DNA of 6,982 nt from Eubacterium sp. (GTDB lineage: Bacteria > Bacillota > Clostridia > Lachnospirales > Lachnospiraceae): positions 1 through 6,982 of the forward strand of contig JAJGAH010000131.1 of assembly GCA_020844525.1 (NCBI GenBank), in the 5' to 3' direction. A program made the position numbers and the translations under genes. Numbering within the stretch: position 1 is the first letter of the stretch; each line of letters opens with the position of its first letter. Under the pieces are notes generated by a model. It saw nothing but the letters and a program-made list of their open reading frames with translations, had not been told where the DNA came from and searched no databases. Below are positions 1 through 6,982 of this stretch, in pieces.

Positions 1-555
1 ATTCTTATGAATATAATTCCCCATCATATCCGGATGGAATGCACCGATAACAACCTGTCCTTTATTGAAAAATCCCTTTCCATCACCGACAAGGATGGAC
101 CCGTCCAGTGTCTCTGCAATGGATGAGTATCTGGTATTTGCCTGCGCCAGAACAGTGCTGTCATAGACATCCATGTAGGATTTTGCAATATCCGTAACAG
201 TAATCAGACCTTCCAGATCCCTCTTCTTTGTGGTGATTGGCAGTGTGACAATATTCTGTTCCTTCATGGAAGCCCATGCCTTTTTGACAGAGATGTCGCC
301 AGATACACCAGGAACCTTATGGATCTCGATCTCCTCAACCTGTGTTCCCGCATCCGGAAGATACCCCGGGATCTCCACACCGAAATGTCTTAATACAAAC
401 TCAGTTTCTTCATTGATCTGTCCTGCACGCATTGCATAATAATCATTATTTTCATCGGATCGGTTTTTGATATCCGCATACGCGATCGCAGAACAAATAG
501 AATCTGTATCCGGATTGCGATGTCCAATAATATAAACTTCATTCTTTTTTGCCAT
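1..555 (-). CDS. ppaC: Family II Mn-dependent inorganic pyrophosphatase with CBS/DRTGG insert (3' truncated)
   Basis: Only the first 185 codons are visible; the reading frame is open to the window edge. Family II pyrophosphatases hydrolyse cytoplasmic PPi to phosphate and pull biosynthetic reactions forward. Residues 8-20 read YIIGHRNPDTDSI, the DHH motif I in which His12, Asp16 and Asp18 would be Mn ligands. Residues about 75-130 (from EIHKVPG through LEGLITVTDIAKSYMDV) match a CBS domain, and about 138-185, including GQVVIGAFHPDMM, look like the start of a DRTGG domain. This CBS-DRTGG-CBS insertion marks the nucleotide-regulated subfamily, usually about 540-550 aa, so about two thirds of the protein is missing. 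ATG at 555 is chosen because GAGG (566-569) lies 9 nt upstream; in-frame ATGs at 561 and 570 are too near or overlap it. The gene is divergent from the S1 gene. Function is inferred from family; nucleotide control is not shown here. Confidence 0.93.
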   Translation of the reverse strand, partial: MAKKNEVYIIGHRNPDTDSICSAIAYADIKNRSDENNDYYAMRAGQINEETEFVLRHFGVEIPGYLPDAGTQVEEIEIHKVPGVSGDISVKKAWASMKEQNIVTLPITTKKRDLEGLITVTDIAKSYMDVYDSTVLAQANTRYSSIAETLDGSILVGDGKGFFNKGQVVIGAFHPDMMGNYIHKN

Positions 556-591
556 ATGCATCTGCCTCATAAAAAAGCGGAATTTATCTGT

Positions 592-615
592 CAACGTGTA
601 AGCCAACATGTAAGC
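592..615. repeat. 12-bp tandem direct repeat in pyrophosphatase leader
   Basis: Two adjacent 12-bp units, CAACGTGTAAGC (592-603) and CAACATGTAAGC (604-615), differ at one base. They lie 37 bp upstream of the pyrophosphatase start codon and inside its predicted 5' leader. The core ACATGT is a palindrome that recurs at 664-669. The arrangement could be a tandem operator or an RNA element, or simple slippage; no known regulator is recognised. Confidence 0.6.
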
Positions 616-697
616 TGTCCTGAAACCATTTCCGGACAATGGCATCCTCATCGCATGTGATGTACATGTCTGCAGTTCCAAAACGCTTATATCATAA

Positions 698-726
698 AAT
701 ATAGCATTGATTTATTTTACGGTAAA
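698..726 (-). promoter_or_regulatory. Predicted sigma-A promoter of the pyrophosphatase gene
   Basis: On the minus strand, TTTACC (721-726) is followed by a 17-bp spacer and TATATT (698-703), giving 4/6 and 5/6 matches to the -35 and -10 consensus. Transcription would start near 691 and give a leader of about 136 nt. The leader holds a 12-bp tandem repeat and small hairpins (for example CATGT/ACATG around 651-669), but no riboswitch class that I recognise. Confidence 0.5.
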
Positions 727-734
727 GTTTTAAC

Positions 735-763
735 TTCCGACAAATCTTAATCTATGTTATACT
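735..763 (+). promoter_or_regulatory. Predicted extended -10 promoter of the S1-domain gene
   Basis: TGTTATACT (755-763) is a strong extended -10 element (TGn plus TATACT). The -35 is weak: TTCCGA at 735-740 with a 17-bp spacer, or CCGACA at 737-742 with 15 bp. Extended -10 promoters commonly tolerate a poor -35. The predicted start near 770 leaves a leader of about 89 nt with an imperfect hairpin (782-789 with 799-806). The -35 lies only 8 bp from that of the divergent pyrophosphatase promoter. Confidence 0.6.
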
Positions 764-858
764 AAACAAAGATTCGCGTAAAAGTCCAGTTGATTTCTCT
801 GAACTTCTGCGGCCTTTCCAAATATTTTTTATATTATTTTATATGAGGTGATTTTATT

Positions 859-1569
859 ATGGCAGATGAAAGCATGACCATGGAAGATTTTTCCAAAGCA
901 GTGGATGATTCCTTTCACTCTTTTAAGGATGAGGGGGAAGCAAACTGGGACAAATTAAAGGAATATCAGACAGAGAAAACAACTCTTACCGTTAAGGTTG
1001 ATGGCGTAGTAAATAAAGGTGTGATCTCAAATGTAGAAGGTGTTCGAGGATTCATTCCTGCCTCCAGACTTGCACTTGGACATGTAGATGATCTGAACGC
1101 ATATCTTGGCAAGGAAATTCAGGTTGTTGTACGTGAAATTGATGAGGAGAAGGGTCGCCTGATTCTCTCTGCTGTTGAACCCCTTCGCGCGAAACAGAAT
1201 GAAGAGAGAAAGGCAAAGATCAATTCTATCGAAGTCGGTACAGTTCTTGACGGCAAAGTAGAAAGCATCCAGTCCTATGGTGCATTTATTGATCTTGGCG
1301 ATGGTATTTCCGGACTGGTTCATATCTCACAGATTTCCCATAAGAGAATCAAATCTGTTGAGGATGTCCTGAAAATCGGTCAGGAGGTAAAGGTAAAGGT
1401 CATCGCAATCAAGGATGGCAAGCTCAGCCTTTCTATGAAGGCTCTGGAGGAAGGCTCAGATGACAAGCGTGGTGAAAGAGAAGCTGCGCCGAGGGATTAT
1501 AAGCTTCCGAAATCCGAGGATATCTCCACAAATCTTGGATCTCTCCTTAAAGGAATCAAATTAAACTGA
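859..1569 (+). CDS. S1 RNA-binding domain protein (two S1 domains, ribosomal S1-like)
   Basis: This 236-aa cytoplasmic protein is predicted to bind RNA, as S1-family proteins do on ribosomes or mRNA. An acidic N-terminal region (1-40) precedes a first S1 OB-fold at about 41-106 (NKGVISNVEGVRGFIPASRL) and a second at about 125-196 (GKVESIQSYGAFIDLGDGISGLVHISQIS). The second carries the classic YGAFIDL and GLVHISQ signature. A charged tail (197-236) ends in LLKGIKLN. The domain pair resembles domains 2-3 of E. coli S1, but full S1 has six domains, so it is a short S1-like protein and not a complete bS1. The start is supported by GAGGTG (845-850), 8 nt before the ATG. It appears monocistronic, with its own promoter and a terminator at 1666-1710. 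Biochemical target is unknown. Confidence 0.93.
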   Translation: MADESMTMEDFSKAVDDSFHSFKDEGEANWDKLKEYQTEKTTLTVKVDGVVNKGVISNVEGVRGFIPASRLALGHVDDLNAYLGKEIQVVVREIDEEKGRLILSAVEPLRAKQNEERKAKINSIEVGTVLDGKVESIQSYGAFIDLGDGISGLVHISQISHKRIKSVEDVLKIGQEVKVKVIAIKDGKLSLSMKALEEGSDDKRGEREAAPRDYKLPKSEDISTNLGSLLKGIKLN

Positions 1570-1665
1570 CCTGGAGATCTTATGGCTCAGCTTTGCATGA
1601 AGCTGGAGTAGAGACAGATAAGTACAGATGTGCTTTCATGAAAAGCCATTTTAATAATTTAAAAG

Positions 1666-1710
1666 AAAAGGACCTTCAGGCCAGTTCATGGTCTGAAGGT
1701 CCTTCTTTTT
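1666..1710. terminator. Bidirectional intrinsic terminator between convergent genes
   Basis: AAGGACCTTCAG (1668-1679) pairs perfectly with CTGAAGGTCCTT (1693-1704). Three more pairs inside the arms (GCC with GGT) leave a 7-nt loop. On the plus strand the stem is followed by C and TTTTT (1706-1710), ending the S1 transcript. On the minus strand it is followed by a T-rich run (complement of 1655-1669), ending the carboxypeptidase/GIY-YIG transcript. The GIY-YIG stop codon lies inside the stem. Confidence 0.92.
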
Positions 1711-1969
1711 GAAATTGCGCAACGAGCAGCTCTTTTTGTGCTTTGGGCAGGCGCTTAAGCTGCACCTCCCGCCTCATAGCTTCCTCCTTCGTATGAAACA
1801 TCTCATAATAAGCCAGTTCTACTGGAAGATGACTATGAGTATATTTTCCACCCCTTCCAGCCTGATGTGTCTCAACCCTCTTCTTTAAATCATTCGTCCA
1901 GCCTGTATAAAGCGATCCATCTGCACAGCGAAGCATATAAGTAAAACACAAATTATCCACATTCGTCAT
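1676..1969 (-). CDS. GIY-YIG nuclease superfamily protein (UPF0213, YazA/YhbQ type)
   Basis: This 97-aa protein is a single GIY-YIG domain, about the normal size for the UPF0213 family. Visible landmarks are TYMLRC (10-15), YTGWTNDL (21-28, the YIG half), Arg31 and His35 in KKRVETH, GKYTHSHLPVELAYYE (41-56), and Glu68 in RREVQLKRL, the likely metal-binding glutamate. Members are small putative DNA endonucleases; E. coli YhbQ has been linked to DNA processing, but the cellular role is unsettled. ATG at 1969 has only a weak GGA-type ribosome site, and the region upstream is occupied by DnaA-box sequences, one of which encodes residues 3-6 (NVDN). No obvious promoter was found, so cotranscription with the carboxypeptidase 109 bp upstream is plausible. 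The stop codon sits within the terminator stem. Another start at Met12 would remove the strand holding the GIY half and is unlikely. Confidence 0.9.
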   Translation of the reverse strand: MTNVDNLCFTYMLRCADGSLYTGWTNDLKKRVETHQAGRGGKYTHSHLPVELAYYEMFHTKEEAMRREVQLKRLPKAQKELLVAQFQKEGPSDHELA

Positions 1970-2036
1970 AAGTTATCCACAATTTTGTCCACTTATCAAC
2001 ATTATGTCGTGTATGTAAGCCAAAAAATGTTGATAA
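1953..2036. promoter_or_regulatory. Cluster of DnaA-box sequences, three phased at 20 bp
   Basis: TTATCCACA, the exact DnaA-box consensus, occurs at 1953-1961 and 1973-1981. TTATCAACA (one mismatch) follows at 1993-2001, so three direct boxes start exactly 20 bp apart. A fourth, TTATCAACA on the minus strand, is at 2028-2036, and a poor match TTGTCCACT is at 1985-1993. The array covers the translation start of the GIY-YIG gene. DnaA binds such sites at oriC, in promoters and in titration clusters. No dnaA, dnaN or clear unwinding element is present here, so a regulatory or titration site is favoured over an origin. Binding is inferred from sequence only. Confidence 0.6.
1993..2036. repeat. 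11-bp perfect inverted repeat
   Basis: TTATCAACATT (1993-2003) and AATGTTGATAA (2026-2036) are exact inverted copies separated by 22 bp. In the minus-strand transcript they could form a hairpin whose base lies 23 nt before the GIY-YIG start codon. No U-run follows, so it is not a standard intrinsic terminator. Each arm contains a one-mismatch DnaA box, so the symmetry may instead reflect opposed protein sites. Confidence 0.65.
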
Positions 2037-2059
2037 TAACCTGTTAATAGCTAATATAT

Positions 2060-2091
2060 AATTTATGCATCCGGCAATTTATGCGGCCGGC
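2060..2091. repeat. 16-bp tandem duplication spanning the carboxypeptidase stop codon
   Basis: AATTTATGCATCCGGC (2060-2075) is followed directly by AATTTATGCGGCCGGC (2076-2091), 14 of 16 bases identical. The second copy contains the last codons and TAA stop of the carboxypeptidase; the first preserves an equivalent downstream CCG-GAT-GCA-TAA reading. It looks like a local duplication of the gene end. A weak GCCGG stem is possible, but no terminator is evident. Confidence 0.75.
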
Positions 2092-3191
2092 AGCTGACTA
2101 TAAACTGTCTGCGCATCTGTAATGTGCGGCGTTGCCTCTGCATCCCCTGCAGCGCCAGCTGTTACCAGTATGTATTCAATTCCTTTCGCATCCTCTGCAA
2201 GGCTGGCCAGGCAATGGCCGGCCTCATCCGTATATCCAGTTTTTCCTCCGATAATCGTGGCACCATTATCCAGCTGTGAAGAGGAAAGATTACTAAATGT
2301 TGTACTGCTTAGTGCAATTCCCGCGCTATGCTGATCTGTTGCAGTTGTCGTATAGATATGTGTAGAAAAAATTGTTTTGAACGTTTCATTCTGAATTGCA
2401 TACTGCAGAAGTTTCGCAATGTCCTGACAGGTGGAATAATGGTTCTCATCCTGTAGTCCCGTGGCATTCGTGAAATTTGTAGCTGTCATACCGATTTCCT
2501 GTGCCTTCTGATTCATAAGCGTAACAAAATCCGACTCTGACCCTGCAACGTAATTACAGATTGCATAACATGCGTCTGCACCAGAAGGAAGCATAATACC
2601 ATATAGAATATCAAGAACAGGTACGGTTTCACCTGCTTCAAATCCCGCTGTAGAAGCACCCTGCGCATACGCTGTATTAAATTCTGTACCGTCAAAAGTG
2701 TAGGTTGCATTCAGGTCATCAATATTTTCTATTGCCACCAGAACAGTCATGATTTTTGTCATGGATGCGGGATAAATCCGTGCAGTACTGTTTAAATCAA
2801 TCACAGGAGCACTGTCCTTCACCCTGATCATATAAGCATCCGGACTTTGAAGCGTACTGGTATCAATCGAAGGAACCTGTCCAAGATCCTGTGATGAATT
2901 ACTGTCTGATGAAGAAGAAATTACACTATTGTCATCAGATGAATCAAAGACGGTTTTATCTCCCGCGTATGTCATAGAAAGGCTGCCTACTGATGCGCTG
3001 GCAACCTGATTGTTTTCTGCATCTATTCTTCCCTTTAATAAGAGCACCAGAATTAATACAATCACAAGAGAAAGAGCTATCACGATACTTGAGATAATCA
3101 TCAGGATCTTTCGCTTAACAGCACGCTCTTTCACCTTTTTTGCCTTCCTCTGTTTCCTGAGTTCTTCAGGATCTCTTTCATCATACTGCAT
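2079..3191 (-). CDS. D-alanyl-D-alanine carboxypeptidase (peptidase S11, DacA/PBP5-like), membrane anchored
   Basis: This 370-aa enzyme should remove the terminal D-Ala from peptidoglycan pentapeptides at the outer face of the membrane, limiting cross-linking. A basic cytoplasmic segment (1-29, KRKAKK-like) leads into one hydrophobic helix (about 30-53), read as an uncleaved signal anchor. A Ser/Asp-rich linker (about 83-101) precedes the catalytic domain (about 110-350). Active-site motifs are SMTK (Ser143 nucleophile, Lys146), SGA (203-205) where the family usually has SxN, and KTG (317-319). GLQDENHYST (245-254) is also family-typical. There is no room for the C-terminal PBP5 beta domain or amphipathic anchor, so the anchor is N-terminal instead. 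AAAGGGG (3198-3204) lies 6 nt before the ATG. It has its own promoter and probably reads into the GIY-YIG gene. The activity has not been shown; the motif change leaves some doubt. Confidence 0.92.
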   Translation of the reverse strand: MQYDERDPEELRKQRKAKKVKERAVKRKILMIISSIVIALSLVIVLILVLLLKGRIDAENNQVASASVGSLSMTYAGDKTVFDSSDDNSVISSSSDSNSSQDLGQVPSIDTSTLQSPDAYMIRVKDSAPVIDLNSTARIYPASMTKIMTVLVAIENIDDLNATYTFDGTEFNTAYAQGASTAGFEAGETVPVLDILYGIMLPSGADACYAICNYVAGSESDFVTLMNQKAQEIGMTATNFTNATGLQDENHYSTCQDIAKLLQYAIQNETFKTIFSTHIYTTTATDQHSAGIALSSTTFSNLSSSQLDNGATIIGGKTGYTDEAGHCLASLAEDAKGIEYILVTAGAAGDAEATPHITDAQTVYSQLPAA

Positions 3192-3244
3192 ATCTGACCC
3201 CTTTATTATTCGCTAATAAAATATAAAACCAACACACTTTTCAA

Positions 3245-3273
3245 AGTATACCTTGCAGAAAACTAAAAATCAA
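3245..3273 (-). promoter_or_regulatory. Predicted sigma-A promoter of the carboxypeptidase gene
   Basis: On the minus strand, TTGATT (3268-3273), a 17-bp spacer and TATACT (3245-3250) make a good vegetative promoter. Transcription would start near 3238, about 47 nt before the start codon. A TATAAT on the same strand (3282-3287) lacks a convincing -35. Confidence 0.65.
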
Positions 3274-3315
3274 CAGAGCGGATTATACAAACTGTACAAT
3301 AGATAAAATCAGAAC

Positions 3316-3345
3316 AAATAAAAAAAGCAGGGGTTACCTGCTTTT
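3316..3345 (-). terminator. Intrinsic terminator of the rRNA-tRNA operon
   Basis: On the minus strand, AAAAGCAGG (complement of 3337-3345) and CCTGCTTTT (complement of 3323-3331) form a 9-bp stem with a 5-nt loop, followed by TTTTTTTATTT. It lies 8 bp past the end of tRNA-Lys and closes the 23S-tRNA transcript before the carboxypeptidase promoter. Confidence 0.93.
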
Positions 3346-3352
3346 ACACGCC

Positions 3353-3425
3353 TGAAGCATCGGGGACTCGAACCCCGGACAACTTGATTAAAAGTCAAGT
3401 GCTCTACCACCTGAGCTAATGCTCC
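3353..3425 (-). tRNA. tRNA-Lys (anticodon TTT)
   Basis: This is a 73-nt cloverleaf with acceptor GGAGCAT/ATGCTTC (one G-U pair), D arm AGCTCAGGTGGTAGAGC, anticodon loop CTTTTAA (anticodon at 3390-3392) and T loop TTCGAGT. The discriminator base is A and no CCA is encoded. It is the last tRNA of the cluster, just before the terminator. Confidence 0.97.
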
Positions 3426-3433
3426 AAAAAAAG

Positions 3434-3506
<73 letters not shown>

Positions 3507-3512
3507 ACAAAG

Positions 3513-3586
3513 TTGCGGGAGAAGGATTTGAACCTCCGACCTTCGGGTTATGAGCCCGACGAGCTTCCTGACTGCTCCATCCCGCG
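3513..3586 (-). tRNA. Initiator tRNA-fMet (anticodon CAT)
   Basis: This is a 74-nt cloverleaf with anticodon loop CTCATAA (anticodon at 3550-3552). Two hallmarks identify the initiator and exclude elongator Met or Ile2. The first is the unpaired C1-A72 end (CGCGGGA opposite TCCCGCA). The second is three G-C pairs at the base of the anticodon loop (GGG/CCC). The discriminator is A and CCA is not encoded. Confidence 0.96.
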
Positions 3587-3619
3587 ATATTAAGTTTATG
3601 AAGAAGTAATAACTTCTGA

Positions 3620-3692
3620 AGCCGATGATCGGACTCGAACCGATAACCTGCTGATTACAAATCAGCTGCTCTGCCAATTGAGCCACATCGGC
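3620..3692 (-). tRNA. tRNA-Thr (anticodon TGT)
   Basis: This is a 73-nt cloverleaf with acceptor GCCGATG/CATCGGC, D arm GGCTCAATTGGCAGAGC, anticodon stem CTGAT/ATCAG, loop TTTGTAA (anticodon at 3657-3659) and T arm ATCGG/CCGAT. The discriminator is T and CCA is not encoded. The 57-bp AT-rich spacer to tRNA-Tyr holds a GATGAAA/TTTCATC inverted repeat (3714-3720 and 3739-3745), possibly a processing stem. Confidence 0.96.
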
Positions 3693-3749
3693 CTGCCTTT
3701 GGACTTCCTTAAAGATGAAAAATGAAAAAGAAAATGTATTTCATCTGAC

Positions 3750-3831
3750 TGGGTGGTGGTGGATTCGAACCACCGAAGCAATCTGCAGCAGATTTACAGT
3801 CTGTCCCCTTTGGCCACTCGGGAAACCACCC
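3750..3831 (-). tRNA. tRNA-Tyr (anticodon GTA)
   Basis: At 82 nt this is a class II tRNA with a long variable arm, as expected for bacterial tRNA-Tyr. The acceptor is GGGTGGT/ACCACCC, the anticodon loop is CTGTAAA (anticodon at 3795-3797) and the T arm is GGTGG/CCACC. The discriminator is A and CCA is not encoded. Confidence 0.97.
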
Positions 3832-3853
3832 ATATAAGATTTAATTCTATAAA

Positions 3854-3926
3854 TGGGGCGTATAGGGCTCGAACCTATGACCCTCTGCTTGTAAGGCAGA
3901 TGCTCTCCCAGCTGAGCTAACGCCCC
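3854..3926 (-). tRNA. tRNA-Val (anticodon TAC)
   Basis: This is a 73-nt cloverleaf with acceptor GGGGCGT/ACGCCCC, D arm AGCTCAGCTGGGAGAGC, anticodon stem CTGCC/AGCAG region, loop CTTACAA (anticodon at 3891-3893) and T arm ATAGG/CCTAT. The discriminator is A and CCA is not encoded. Confidence 0.97.
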
Positions 3927-3939
3927 ATATTATAAAAAG

Positions 3940-4013
3940 CGACCCGGATCGGGATCGAACCGACGACCTCCGCCGTGACAGGGCGGCGCTCTAACCAGCT
4001 GAGCCACCGGGCC
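3940..4013 (-). tRNA. tRNA-Asp (anticodon GTC)
   Basis: This is a 74-nt cloverleaf with acceptor GGCCCGG/CCGGGTC, D arm GGCTCAGCTGGTTAGAGC, anticodon loop CTGTCAC (anticodon at 3977-3979) and T arm GTCGG/CCGAT. The discriminator is G, an aspartate identity base. CCA is not encoded. It is the first gene after 23S rRNA, where a 5S gene is usually found. Confidence 0.97.
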
Positions 4014-4090
4014 ACAAAGATATGATAACACATACCTTCAAAACTGAACACATAAACTTTTCCTGAAATTAACAATCCTGCGATTTCTCT
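4014..4090 (-). other. Transcribed spacer between 23S rRNA and tRNA-Asp
   Basis: This 77-bp spacer is too short for a 5S gene (about 117 nt) and shows none of its conserved segments. On the minus strand it carries TTCAGTTTTGAA, a short hairpin motif common in Firmicutes rRNA spacers, at 4037-4048. Two 8-bp direct repeats AACACATA (4027-4034 and 4047-4054, plus-strand reading) start 20 bp apart around it. The 23S-proximal part probably joins a processing stem with the upstream flank, which lies outside the window. Confidence 0.7.
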
Positions 4091-6981
<2,891 letters not shown>

Positions 6982-6982
6982 T

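Noticed and set aside
230..439. 69-codon plus-strand frame
   Set aside because: It is antisense to the pyrophosphatase, which is clearly identified by its DHH motif and CBS region.
566..594. Minus-strand TTGACA (589-594) with 17-bp spacing to TATGAG (566-571)
   Set aside because: The -10 would overlap the Shine-Dalgarno GAGG and leave almost no leader before the ATG at 555, so the upstream promoter at 698-726 is preferred.
1027..1323. 98-codon minus-strand frame
   Set aside because: It is antisense inside the S1-domain gene, with no ribosome site or recognisable domain.
1588..1605. CAGCTT/AAGCTG hairpin after the S1 gene
   Set aside because: The six-pair stem has no following U-run; the terminator at 1666-1710 is far stronger.
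1953..2075. Possible replication origin at the DnaA-box cluster
   Set aside because: There is no dnaA, dnaN or rpmH neighbour, few boxes, and no convincing DNA-unwinding element beyond general AT richness.
2513..2710. 65-codon minus-strand frame
   Set aside because: It is a shifted frame within the carboxypeptidase gene, which has all its catalytic motifs in the main frame.

Overview
The window looks like a stretch of a low-GC Gram-positive chromosome, most likely a Clostridia member and possibly Lachnospiraceae. The clues are the AT-rich intergenic DNA, purine-rich Shine-Dalgarno sites, Firmicutes-type extended -10 promoters, a B. subtilis-like 23S rRNA, and a seven-tRNA cluster attached to the rRNA operon. 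The genus assignment is inference; no database was consulted.

Layout. (a) 1-555, minus strand: N-terminal 185 codons of a family II (DHH-type, Mn-dependent) inorganic pyrophosphatase with an inserted CBS/DRTGG region; its 3' end lies outside the window. (b) 556-858: divergent control region with back-to-back promoters and a 12-bp tandem repeat in the pyrophosphatase leader. (c) 859-1569, plus strand: a two-domain S1 RNA-binding protein, ending at a bidirectional terminator (1666-1710). (d) 1676-3191, minus strand: a D-Ala-D-Ala carboxypeptidase (peptidase S11, N-terminally anchored) followed by a small GIY-YIG protein. The 109-bp gap between them carries a phased array of DnaA-box sequences, an 11-bp inverted repeat and a 16-bp tandem duplication. 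(e) 3316-6981, minus strand: the end of an rRNA operon. It holds an essentially complete 23S rRNA gene, then tRNA-Asp, Val, Tyr, Thr, fMet, Phe and Lys in transcription order, closed by an intrinsic terminator. No 5S gene lies between 23S and the tRNAs.

Functionally this is housekeeping DNA: translation (rRNA, tRNAs, S1 protein), pyrophosphate removal and peptidoglycan maturation. I see no mobile element, phage gene, CRISPR array, toxin-antitoxin pair or defence locus. No new multi-gene system can be supported here. The signal most worth a second look is the 20-bp-periodic DnaA-box array overlapping the start of the GIY-YIG gene. Most long open frames over the rRNA and tRNA genes are spurious.
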